DNA from: Anaeromyxobacteraceae bacterium
Lineage (GTDB): Bacteria > Myxococcota > Myxococcia > Myxococcales > Anaeromyxobacteraceae
Direction: 5' to 3'
Assembly (NCBI GenBank): GCA_027349605.1
Contig: DAIEMM010000228.1
Coordinates: 1 to 6,071, forward strand
Length of the DNA stretch: 6,071 nucleotides
The position numbers were made by a program, and so were the translations under genes. The number at the start of each line of letters is the position of its first letter. The first letter of the stretch is position 1. The notes under the pieces are model-generated. The model was not told where the DNA came from, made no database searches, and worked only from the letters and a program-made list of their open reading frames with translations. Shown piece by piece: positions 1 through 6,071 of the stretch.

Positions 1-181
1 CCCTGTCGATCTTCGCGAACACGAACGGGCAGCCCTCTCCGGCGGCCGATCACTGCCCTTCGTCAACCCCGCGAATCTCCTGCCAGCATCGCCCAAGCCC
101 GATCAACCACTACGGAAATCCCTCAACCCGGGCGTGCGCCCAAGCTTGCGCAGTGTCAGGGGGCGATGGCAAACTCCCCAC
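1..181. other. Upstream region of recN without a supported gene
   Basis: No frame in this stretch gives a recognisable protein. Plus frames 1 and 2 are open but encode low-complexity Pro/Arg/Ser-rich text typical of non-coding GC-rich DNA. A short imperfect inverted repeat, TGCGC at 135-139 and GCGCA at 148-152 with an 8-base loop, lies about 30 bases before the recN ATG and surrounds an AAGCTT palindrome. I see no convincing -35/-10 pair and no LexA-type box: GAACACGAAC near base 18 has the wrong spacing for the known GAAC/GTTC SOS boxes. A minus-strand gene could begin near the left edge (GTG around base 24 or 52), but too little of it is present to call. Confidence 0.5.
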
Positions 182-1981
182 ATGCTGACGACCTTGCGGA
201 TCACCGGCTTCGCAGTGGTGGACCAGGTGGAGGTCCGGTTCGGCCCGGGCCTCAACGTGCTCACCGGGGAGACCGGGGCGGGCAAGTCGCTCCTGGTGGG
301 CGCCCTGCACCTCGTGCTGGGCGGCCGGATGAGCGCCGACGTCCTCCGGGAGGGCGCCGAGGAGGCTTCCGTCGAGGCGCTCTTCGAGCTTCCCACCGAC
401 CACCCCGCGCTGGCCCGCCTCGAGGCGTCCGGCATCCCCGCGCGAGACGCTTCGGGCGACGGGCTCGCCGAGTTGCTGGTGCGGCGGGTGGTGTCCCGGG
501 CCGGCCGGGGCCGGGTCTTCGTGAACGGAACCCTCTGCACGGTGGCCATCCTGGAGGGAGCGCTGCGGGGCGTGGTCGACGTCACCGGCCAGCACGAGCA
601 CGTCTCGCTGCTCGACGCCGGAACCCACCTCGACCTCCTCGACGCCTTCGCGGGAGCCGCGGCGCCCGGGGGGCTCCGTGCCCGGTACCGGGAGGCCTTC
701 GAGGCGCTCTCCGCCATGGTGCGCGAGGAACGGGCGCTCGCCGACGACGAGGGCGAGCGGGCCCGCCGCGCGGACTACCTCGCGTTCCAGATCGACGAGC
801 TCGAGTCGGTCGACCCCGTTCCGGGGGAGGACGCCCGGCTCGAGCAGGAGCGAAAGGTCCTCTCCGGGGCAGCCCGGCTGGCCGAGGCGGCCCGGGGGGC
901 CGAGGCGCTGGCCTACGGCGAGGAGGGGAGCGCCTCCGAGCGCATCGGGCAGGCCCTCCGGGTGCTGCAGGAGGCCTCCGGTCTCGACCCACGGCTCGAG
1001 GAGACGGTCGCGCTCCTGCGATCCGCGGCAGCAGAGGTCGAGGAGGCCGGGCGGTCCCTCTCCCGCTATGCCGGCGCCATGGGCGGAGACCCCGGTCGCC
1101 TCGTCGAGGTCGACGACCGCATCGCGGCCTTGCGTGGGCTCGCCCGCAAGCATGGTGGAAGCCTGGAAGCAGCCCTGGCTCGCCGCGAGTCCATGAAGGG
1201 GGAGCTCGCCGGGCTCACCGGTGCGGAGGGCCGCCGCGCAGAGGTCGCCCGGGCCGTGGCGGTGCAGGCCGGGGCGGCAGCCGCGTTCGCGGCCGGGCTG
1301 GGACGGGAGCGGCGCAAGGCGGCCCAGGCCTTCTGCCGGGCAGTCGCCGAGGAGCTCGAAGGGCTCGCCATGTCGCGCTGCCGGGTCGAGGTGGCCTTCT
1401 CCGACCCGGGCGGTTCCATCGAGGCGGGAGGGCAAAGGCTCGCTGCAACCGGGGCGGAGACGGCGGAGATCCTCATCGCCCCCAACCCCGGGGAGCCTCC
1501 CCGGTCGCTCGCCCGGGTGGCCTCCGGTGGGGAGCTCTCCCGGGTCCTGCTCGCGGTGAAGCGCGCCCTCTCGCGCGCCGATCCGGTTCGCTCCTACGTG
1601 TTCGACGAGGTCGATGCCGGCATCGGGGGAGCGGTGGCCGAGGCAGTGGGGAGGGCGCTTGCCGACGTGGCCCGCGACCACCAGGTCATCTGCGTCACGC
1701 ACCTTCCCCAGGTGGCAGCCTTCGCCGACCGCCACGCGAGGGTCGAGAAGCGGGTGGCCGGTGGCCGCACCACGACCGGGGTCGTCCCCCTCGAGGCCGA
1801 GGGGGAACGGCGCGCGGAGGTGGCCCGGATGCTGGCCGGACAGACCGTCACGGCCTCGGCGCTGGAGCACGCCGCAGCGCTCATCGCCGCCGCCCGTGCG
1901 ACGGATCGTCGCGCCACCCGGCCCGGCTCCCGCGTGCCGGTCCGGCCGGCCCGGACGCGAGGGGCGGTGGCGCGCGCGTGA
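182..1981 (+). CDS. recN: DNA repair protein RecN (SMC-like ATPase)
   Basis: RecN is a cytoplasmic SMC-like ATPase recruited to DNA double-strand breaks, where it helps hold or tether DNA for RecA-dependent recombinational repair. The 599-residue product shows the full family architecture. The N-terminal strand leads into Walker A GETGAGKS (residues 29-36). The RecN-typical GQHEHVSLLD follows at 136-145. A Glu/Arg/Ala-rich helical middle fits the coiled-coil arms. The ABC signature ASGGELSR lies at 447-454, Walker B ending FDEVDAG at 474-480, and the H-loop in CVTHLPQVAAFAD with His507. The ATG at 182 is chosen because it yields the canonical RecN N-terminus (MLTTLRITGFAVVDQ); a GTG at 134 would add 16 unconserved residues. 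The purine-rich AGGGGG at about 158-163 is rather far from this ATG to be a good ribosome-binding site. The last 26 residues (574-599) form an Arg/Pro/Ala tail beyond the usual family end. The stop overlaps the GTG of the following phosphatase gene. Identification is very secure. Confidence 0.97.
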   Translation: MLTTLRITGFAVVDQVEVRFGPGLNVLTGETGAGKSLLVGALHLVLGGRMSADVLREGAEEASVEALFELPTDHPALARLEASGIPARDASGDGLAELLVRRVVSRAGRGRVFVNGTLCTVAILEGALRGVVDVTGQHEHVSLLDAGTHLDLLDAFAGAAAPGGLRARYREAFEALSAMVREERALADDEGERARRADYLAFQIDELESVDPVPGEDARLEQERKVLSGAARLAEAARGAEALAYGEEGSASERIGQALRVLQEASGLDPRLEETVALLRSAAAEVEEAGRSLSRYAGAMGGDPGRLVEVDDRIAALRGLARKHGGSLEAALARRESMKGELAGLTGAEGRRAEVARAVAVQAGAAAAFAAGLGRERRKAAQAFCRAVAEELEGLAMSRCRVEVAFSDPGGSIEAGGQRLAATGAETAEILIAPNPGEPPRSLARVASGGELSRVLLAVKRALSRADPVRSYVFDEVDAGIGGAVAEAVGRALADVARDHQVICVTHLPQVAAFADRHARVEKRVAGGRTTTGVVPLEAEGERRAEVARMLAGQTVTASALEHAAALIAAARATDRRATRPGSRVPVRPARTRGAVARA

Positions 1982-2826
1982 AGGGAATCCCCGTCGTTGA
2001 CCCGCGCTGGAGGACGAGGCTACCATCCGCGCCGCTCGTGGCCTCCCCACCTCCATTTTCCATCGAAGCCCGGGGCGCCACGGACGTCGGGCGGCGCCGC
2101 GAGCACAACGAGGACGCCCTCCTGGTCGACCTGGAGACGGCGCTCTTCGTCGTCGCCGACGGGATGGGCGGTCATGCCGGTGGGGGAACCGCCTCGGCCA
2201 TCGCCGTCAAGACCATCCAGGAGCGCATCCGCGCCGCGCGCGCCGCCTCGCCGGCCAGCTTTTCCTCCCCCACTGCCGAGGACGCCGCCAATTTCCCCTC
2301 GGTGCTCCGCCTCGCGGTCGAGGCCGCATGCCGGGCCATCTACGGTGCCGCGCAGGAGGACCCCACCCTGGGCGGCATGGGAACCACGGTCACGGCGGCC
2401 CTCGTCGCCGGGCGCACTGCCTTCCTGGCCCACGTGGGCGACAGTCGCTGCTATCTCCTCCGGGGCGGGCGGATCTTCCAGCTCTCCGAGGACCACTCCC
2501 TCGTGAACGAGCAGTTGAAGGCCGGGGCCATCACCGAGGAGGAGGCCCGCCAGAGCCGATTCCGGAACATCATCACCCGGTCCGTGGGCTTCGAGGAGGA
2601 CGTCCTCGTCGACGTGGTGGGGCTCGAGCTCGAAAAGGACGACTCGCTCGTCCTCTGCTGCGACGGCCTCACCAACCTCGTGACCGATCCGGAGATCCTG
2701 GAGATCGCCACCGGCACGCGCCTCGCCGAGGCGCCGGAGCGGCTCATCGCCCTGGCCAACGAGCGGGGCGGCGACGACAACATCACGGTGATCTTGGTGC
2801 GGGTCGACGGGGAGCGGAAGACTTAG
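1978..2826 (+). CDS. PP2C-family serine/threonine protein phosphatase
   Basis: This is a metal-dependent (Mn/Mg) protein phosphatase of the bacterial PrpC/Stp/PppA type. Such enzymes usually remove phosphate from Ser/Thr of proteins phosphorylated by Hanks-type kinases in the cytoplasm. With the GTG at 1978 the product has 282 residues. Motifs in order are REHNEDA (Glu45, Asp46), VADGMGGHAGGG (Asp61-Gly62), GGMGTTVTAAL, AHVGDSR (Asp155), NIITRSVG, LCCDGLTN (Asp229) and GGDDNITVI (Asp267, Asn268). All metal-ligand positions are present, so it should be active. It has no signal peptide, membrane segment or extra domain. The GTG at 1978 overlaps the recN TGA as GTGA, which suggests translational coupling. 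A second in-frame GTG at 2038 would give 262 residues and start just before the domain; GGAGG at 2009-2013 is too far upstream of it to decide. The frame stays open upstream to base 166, but that part is the recN shadow. It ends in TAG. No partner kinase is in view, so its substrate is unknown. Confidence 0.93.
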   Translation: MKGIPVVDPRWRTRLPSAPLVASPPPFSIEARGATDVGRRREHNEDALLVDLETALFVVADGMGGHAGGGTASAIAVKTIQERIRAARAASPASFSSPTAEDAANFPSVLRLAVEAACRAIYGAAQEDPTLGGMGTTVTAALVAGRTAFLAHVGDSRCYLLRGGRIFQLSEDHSLVNEQLKAGAITEEEARQSRFRNIITRSVGFEEDVLVDVVGLELEKDDSLVLCCDGLTNLVTDPEILEIATGTRLAEAPERLIALANERGGDDNITVILVRVDGERKT

Positions 2827-2842
2827 CGACCGGACGGCGACT

Positions 2843-3982
2843 CTAGCCGCCCCGCCGTTCCAGGAATCGCTGCATCGCCTCGAGTGCCGGTTCGGGTTTC
2901 GACCGGCCCACCCCCACGCGGAAGCGGTCGGTGGGCGTGTCTGCGAGGCTGGAGCGAAAGAGGCTGGCGGGGGCGAGGAGGACGCCCGCGCGTTCCACCA
3001 GGTCCTGGCAGAAGGCCTCCACGCCGTCTGCGCCCCTGTAGCGGGGGAAGCAGATGCAGCCGCCCTGTGGGTGCTCCCAGTCGAACAGCTCCGCCCAGCG
3101 GGCGAAGAAGGCGTCGAAGAGGGAAAGGTTGCCCCGGACGATCTCGCGGTTCCGGGCCTGGATGGCCTCGCCGTGCCGGAGAGCCAGGGCGGCCAGGAAC
3201 TCGCCGGGACCGGAGTTGGAGATGGAGGTGTAGTGCTTGCGCCGCTCCAGGCGCGCCAGGAGCGCCCGGTCCCGGCTCGCCAGCCAGCCCACCCGCAGTC
3301 CCGGCAGGCCGTAGGACTTGGAGGTCACGTTGAGGGAAACCGCCGTCGGGGAGAGATCCGCCACCTGGGTCAGGCGCCGCGCCGGGTCGAGTTCGAGGCC
3401 GCGGTGGACCTCGTCGCAGAAGAGGCGGATGCCACGCGCGTCGCAGAGATCCACCAGGGCCTGGAAGGTGGAGGCATCGGGTACCGCGCCGGACGGATTG
3501 TGCGGGAAGTTGACGGCGACGAGCCGGGTGTTCGTCCGCAGGGCGCGCTCGAGCCGGTCCAGGTCGAGGACCCAGCCGTCCTCCGGGGTGAGCGCCAGTC
3601 CGGTCACCTCGGCGCCCGTGGCCAGGGCGAGCGACTCCATGGACGGGTAGCCGGGCACGGTGAGGAGGACGTGGTCGCCCGGGCCGGCCGCCTCCTACAG
3701 GAGCCAGAAGAGCCCTTCCTGGGCGCCGGCGAAGGCAAGGACGTCCTCGGGCCGCAGGTTCGCGTACGTCGCCGCGATGGCCTGGCGCAGCTCGTCCCCG
3801 CCCCAGGTGGGAACGTAGCCCAGCGTGATCCGCTCGAAGGCCATGCGGTCCTCGTCCGTCCCCATCGCCAGCAACTCGCGCAGGCTCATGCTCTGGGCAT
3901 CCGAGGCAGTCAGCACGTGCCGGGCGGCGAACTCCCACCGGCTGAAGAAGACCTCCAACCGGAAGTCGGGGAGACGGTTCAT
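2843..3982 (-). pseudogene. PLP-dependent class I/II aminotransferase interrupted by in-frame TAG
   Basis: This is a fold-type I aminotransferase that would use pyridoxal phosphate to move amino groups; the substrate cannot be inferred. One continuous frame of 379 codons before the final stop, a normal family length, is broken by TAG at codon 96 (3697-3695). Before the stop lie the N-terminus (MNRLPDFRLEVFFSRWEF), LGYVPTWGGDELRQAIA and the cofactor-phosphate loop AGAQEGLFWLL. After it, in the same frame, come PGDHVLLTVPGYPSM, NFPHNPSGA (Asn162), CDEVHRGLELD (Asp190), TSKSYGLPGLRVGW with the Schiff-base lysine Lys222, and FRVGVGR (Arg355, carboxylate-binding position). Catalytic residues and spacing are intact, so a substitution such as CAG to TAG explains the break better than an indel. 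The start is the ATG at 3982, with GAGGTG at 3993-3988 and a 5-base spacer. The downstream half has an in-frame GTG at 3658, but it would lack the phosphate-binding loop and so is unlikely to work alone. It lies 13 bases after the thioesterase gene, in a probable operon. If the stop is a sequencing error, the gene is simply intact. Confidence 0.9.
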
Positions 3983-3987
3983 GCGGT

Positions 3988-3993
3988 CACCTC
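3988..3993 (-). promoter_or_regulatory. Ribosome-binding site of the aminotransferase gene
   Basis: GAGGTG, read on the minus strand, sits five bases before the ATG at 3982 and only two bases after the thioesterase TGA (3998-3996). It fixes the aminotransferase start and supports co-translation of the two minus-strand genes. Confidence 0.7.
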
Positions 3994-3995
3994 GG

Positions 3996-4391
3996 TCATG
4001 GCGCCTCGCTCAATGGCTGGGAACGACGACTGCCGTCGTTCACGTGCACGATCACGGTCCTGGCGGTCGCCGCGCATCGGTCGCCCTGGAACAAGGCCTG
4101 ATCCAGGATCAGCGAACTCTTGCCGATCGTCGCGATGCGGGTGCCGATGTCCACCTGCCCCGGCCAGGTGATCTCGCCGTGAAAATCGAGATGCAGGCTG
4201 GCGATGACGAAGGAGCATCCAGCGTCGTGAAGAGGCCCGTCGGCGGCATGGAGCAATTCGACGCGGCCCGTCTCGAGCATCGTGGCGAAGACCGCGTTGT
4301 TCACGTGACCCTGCCGATCGGTATCGGCGTAGCGAAGCTTGTCCTGGGTCCTGAGGGGACAGGCGGAAAGTGGCGGCGTGCTCGGAGTCAT
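3996..4391 (-). CDS. 4HBT-type hotdog acyl-CoA thioesterase
   Basis: This is a small single-domain hotdog-fold protein of the 4-hydroxybenzoyl-CoA thioesterase/YbgC/FadM group, which hydrolyses acyl-CoA or related thioesters in the cytoplasm. The 131-residue product has the usual size. The diagnostic segment is LRYADTDRQGHVNNAVF (residues 19-35), whose second Asp of DTD (Asp25) matches the catalytic Asp of YbgC-type enzymes. It is followed by the hotdog helix with MLETGRVELL (Glu40) and the strands FVIASLHLDFHGEITWPG and IGTRIATIGKSSLILDQALF. The start is uncertain: the ATG at 4391 is preferred, the ATG at 4418 would add nine residues, and neither has a strong ribosome-binding site. The frame is open further upstream to 4655, but that part encodes Arg/Pro-rich text overlapping the intergenic region. 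It is probably the first gene of a two-gene unit with the aminotransferase 13 bases downstream. The acyl substrate is unknown. Confidence 0.88.
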   Translation of the reverse strand: MTPSTPPLSACPLRTQDKLRYADTDRQGHVNNAVFATMLETGRVELLHAADGPLHDAGCSFVIASLHLDFHGEITWPGQVDIGTRIATIGKSSLILDQALFQGDRCAATARTVIVHVNDGSRRSQPLSEAP

Positions 4392-4445
4392 GGCGGGGCG
4401 CAAGGCCACCCTGTCCATGGAGGAGGCCTGGCGTGGGTGAGGATA

Positions 4446-4465
4446 ACCCGGTAGCTCGCCCGGGT
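4446..4465. repeat. 6-bp perfect inverted repeat (ACCCGG/CCGGGT)
   Basis: ACCCGG (4446-4451) and CCGGGT (4460-4465) are perfect reverse complements around an 8-base centre. On the minus strand this lies about 55 bases before the preferred thioesterase start and directly next to the weak TATCCT box. It could be an operator or a leader hairpin, but short GC palindromes are also expected by chance at this base composition. Confidence 0.4.
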
Positions 4466-4635
4466 GCGGCAGGGGAGGTTCGCAGCGCGTCCCCGCCGGG
4501 TCCCGAGGGTGGTTCTTCCAGCACCCTGGGTTCCCGCGTCGTCGTGCGGAAAGTGCTCGGATCGAGCAACGACGGTCGATTGGAGTCGCAGGGGCTGGCG
4601 TCGCCGATGCACGAAGTGCGAGCGGCTGGCCACGC

Positions 4636-4652
4636 GCCTCGACCCTCGAGGC
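4636..4652 (+). repeat. 7-bp perfect inverted repeat with 3-base loop
   Basis: GCCTCGA (4636-4642) and TCGAGGC (4646-4652) are perfect reverse complements separated by CCC. The element ends eight bases before the GGAG ribosome-binding site of the lipoprotein gene. It would form a stable small hairpin in the leader mRNA, or it could serve as a protein-binding palindrome. There is no T-run after it, so it is not a normal intrinsic terminator. Confidence 0.5.
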
Positions 4653-4660
4653 CAACCAGC

Positions 4661-4664
4661 GGAG
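4661..4664 (+). promoter_or_regulatory. Ribosome-binding site of the metallophosphoesterase lipoprotein gene
   Basis: GGAG lies five bases before the ATG at 4670 and supports that start, which also produces a well-formed secretion signal. Confidence 0.6.
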
Positions 4665-4669
4665 ACACC

Positions 4670-6071
4670 ATGGGAAACGACCCTTCGACGAGGCGCCTCG
4701 TTGCAGCCATCGCGTTCATCGGCGTGGCGGCGTCGGCCGCCGGTTGCACGAGCGGCGGCAGTGCCACCAGGACCCCGACCTACCCGGTAGACTCCACCGT
4801 CGTGAAGACGACCAGCCGGGTGCTCAGGTTCCCCCTTCCAGTGCAGCCGCCCGGCCCCAACTCGACCACCGGCCTCTACAAGACCGAGCTCGACCAGGTC
4901 CAGAGCTACGGCAACTTCGACCCGGTCTACGGCGCCTGGACGTACAGCTCCGTGGGGCTACCGGTCGTCCCGCGCACCGACCTGATGCCGGCCCACTACG
5001 TCCCGAGCTCGCTCCCCCGGATCCGGCAGTTCGCCAGCTTCTTCACGATCTCCGACATCCACATCACCGACGAGGAGGCGCCGAACCAGCTCATCCACCT
5101 CCAGCAGGAGGACGCGACCTTCTCGGGCAGCAACACCTCCATCTACTCGCCTGTCATGGCCTACACGACCCAGGTCCTCGACGCGGCGATCCAGACGGTG
5201 AACGCCCTTCACGGGCAGGCCCCCTTCGACTTCGGGCTCTCCCTCGGCGACGCGGCCAACAGCACGTCGTACAACGAGCTCCGGTGGTACATCGACGTCA
5301 TCGACGGACGGTGGATCACCCCGAGCTCGGGCGCCCACCTCGGAGCCACCACGGTCGACTACCAGATGCCGTACCAGGCGGCGGGGCTCGACAGGACGAT
5401 CCCGTTCTACCAGGCGATCGGAAACCACGATCACTTCCTCATCGGGTCGTTCCCCGTCCACGTGGACCCGTCGCTCGGGCTCGCCGCGTCGTACCTCGCC
5501 GACACGGTCTGGGCGACCCCGGACGCCCTCGTCCCCTGGCCTCCGAACTTCCCGAGGGTCGCCAACATGGACAACCTGAGGAACCCGGTGCTTCCGGTGT
5601 CTCCGGCCCGGTACTACCAGGGGGTGTTCGACGGCAGCTCGCAGACCGGCGCGATCACCGGTGCCGGGCCGGTCGGGTACTTCGACAGCCCGCCCAAGGT
5701 GGTGGCCGATCCCGGCCGCCGTTCCCTCCTCAGGACGGAGTGGATCCAGGAGTTCTTCGACACCACGTCCAACCCGGTCGGTCACGGATTCGCGCTCGTC
5801 GAGCCGGGCCAGCCGGAGGGCTTCGCCTGCTACAGCTTCCTGCCGAATCCAGGCGTGCCGCTCAAGGTGATCGTCCTCGACGACACGCAGTCGGAGTCCG
5901 ACGGCTCGAAGGACATCCACGGGCACGGGTACCTCGACGCGAACCGCTGGGCCTGGCTCCAGAAGGAGCTCGACGCCGGACAGGCCGCGAACCAGCTCAT
6001 GATCATCGCGGCCCACATCCCGATCGGAGTGACCGGCCCGGCATCCGGGACCGAATGGTGGGACTCCGCGG
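4670..6071 (+). CDS. Secreted lipoprotein metallophosphoesterase (partial, runs off right edge)
   Basis: This is a calcineurin-like metallophosphoesterase exported to the envelope. Such enzymes hydrolyse phosphate mono- or diesters with a two-metal centre; the substrate is unknown. The frame is open from ATG 4670 to the window end (467 codons), so the C-terminus is missing. The N-terminus has Arg8-Arg9, a hydrophobic stretch LVAAIAFIGVAASAAG and then Cys26 followed by TSGGS, which reads as a lipoprotein signal peptide with an Ala rather than Leu at lipobox position -3. About 100 residues without a recognisable domain follow. The metal-binding motifs come in order: SDIHITD (Asp129, His131), LSLGDAANS (Asp194, Asn197), AIGNHDHF (Asn252, His253) and AAHIPIGV (His449). 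The final GxH-type motif should lie beyond the edge. The wide spacing between motifs and the DDTQSESDG...GHGYLD segment recall the large metallophosphoesterases grouped as TIGR03768 (RPA4764 family); this assignment is from memory. It is transcribed divergently from the thioesterase gene. Confidence 0.88.
   Translation, partial: MGNDPSTRRLVAAIAFIGVAASAAGCTSGGSATRTPTYPVDSTVVKTTSRVLRFPLPVQPPGPNSTTGLYKTELDQVQSYGNFDPVYGAWTYSSVGLPVVPRTDLMPAHYVPSSLPRIRQFASFFTISDIHITDEEAPNQLIHLQQEDATFSGSNTSIYSPVMAYTTQVLDAAIQTVNALHGQAPFDFGLSLGDAANSTSYNELRWYIDVIDGRWITPSSGAHLGATTVDYQMPYQAAGLDRTIPFYQAIGNHDHFLIGSFPVHVDPSLGLAASYLADTVWATPDALVPWPPNFPRVANMDNLRNPVLPVSPARYYQGVFDGSSQTGAITGAGPVGYFDSPPKVVADPGRRSLLRTEWIQEFFDTTSNPVGHGFALVEPGQPEGFACYSFLPNPGVPLKVIVLDDTQSESDGSKDIHGHGYLDANRWAWLQKELDAGQAANQLMIIAAHIPIGVTGPASGTEWWDSA

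Larger units (their letters stand above)
4392..4669. other. Divergent intergenic region between thioesterase and lipoprotein genes
   Basis: About 280 bases separate two divergently transcribed genes and should contain both promoters. I see no persuasive gene here; the open frames crossing it encode Arg/Pro-rich text. Three short inverted repeats are visible at 4446-4465, 4609-4619 and 4636-4652. A weak -10-like TATCCT occurs on the minus strand at 4445-4440, without a clear -35. No strong sigma-70 promoter can be named. Confidence 0.6.

Noticed and set aside
17..26. GAACACGAAC as a LexA-like SOS box upstream of recN
   Set aside because: Known boxes need GAAC-N4-GTTC or GTTC-N7-GTTC type arrangements; this direct repeat has a 2-base gap and fits neither.
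1..60. Possible start of a divergent minus-strand gene at the left edge
   Set aside because: Several frames are open on the minus strand with GTG or TTG starts, but fewer than 20 codons are visible and none is recognisable.
166..1977. Open frame running through recN in the PP2C frame, as if it made an 886-residue fusion
   Set aside because: Its first 600 residues are Arg/Gly/Pro-rich shadow text of recN in the +1 frame with no domain; only the part from about 1978 is a real protein.
110..2056. Minus-strand open frame of 648 codons opposite recN
   Set aside because: It is the antisense shadow of a confidently identified gene, Gly/Pro/Arg-rich with no motifs, as expected from strong third-position GC bias.
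2834..2858. Possible bidirectional terminator between PP2C and the aminotransferase (ACGGCG/CGCCGT, 13-base loop)
   Set aside because: The stem is short, the loop long, and no T-run follows on either strand; likely chance in GC-rich sequence.
3656..3697. Reinitiation using the TAGGAGG at the amber codon as a ribosome-binding site for the GTG at 3658
   Set aside because: The gap of about 32 bases is too long, and the resulting fragment would lack the PLP phosphate-binding loop.
2823..3938. Alternative minus-strand frame of 371 codons that avoids the TAG in the aminotransferase
   Set aside because: It is frame-shifted relative to the catalytic motifs and encodes Arg/Gly/Pro-rich text without family similarity.
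3071..4171. Plus-strand open frame of 366 codons opposite the aminotransferase and thioesterase
   Set aside because: No recognisable domain; it is antisense to two genes with clear active-site motifs.
4958..6016. Minus-strand open frame of 352 codons opposite the metallophosphoesterase
   Set aside because: Its Arg/Val/Glu-rich composition is the antisense of the real plus-strand frame, which carries all the metal-binding motifs.

Overview
The window is very GC-rich and has dense coding with strong GC bias at third codon positions. That bias leaves long open frames on both strands that are not genes. The protein content (a RecN repair ATPase, a bacterial PP2C phosphatase, a class I/II aminotransferase, a hotdog thioesterase and a metallophosphoesterase lipoprotein) fits a high-GC Gram-negative bacterium, perhaps of the Myxococcota/former Deltaproteobacteria or a relative. 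The sequence contains no marker that fixes the taxon. I see no rRNA, tRNA, CRISPR array, insertion sequence or phage gene.

Layout. Bases 1-181 hold no gene I can support and probably carry the recN leader. On the plus strand, recN (182-1981) is followed by a PP2C-type Ser/Thr phosphatase (1978-2826 if the GTG that overlaps the recN stop is used), so the two look translationally coupled. A short convergent gap of 16 bases (2827-2842) separates them from a minus-strand pair. That pair is a 4HBT-type acyl-CoA thioesterase (4391-3996), followed 13 bases later by a PLP-dependent aminotransferase (3982-2843). Bases 4392-4669 form a divergent intergenic region with several small inverted repeats. 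From 4670 to the right edge runs an incomplete plus-strand lipoprotein metallophosphoesterase.

The most notable feature is in the aminotransferase. Its reading frame has recognisable family motifs at both ends and keeps its PLP lysine, but an in-frame TAG at codon 96 (3697-3695) interrupts it. The frame and spacing are unchanged across the stop, so it looks like a single-base nonsense change. The same gene and the PP2C gene both end in TAG, which argues against general reassignment of TAG. Sequencing error, recent pseudogenisation and local readthrough all remain possible.

Functionally, the window looks like ordinary chromosomal housekeeping and accessory metabolism: DNA double-strand break repair, protein dephosphorylation, acyl-thioester and amino-group chemistry, and an envelope phosphoesterase. 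I found no convincing evidence of an undescribed multi-gene system.
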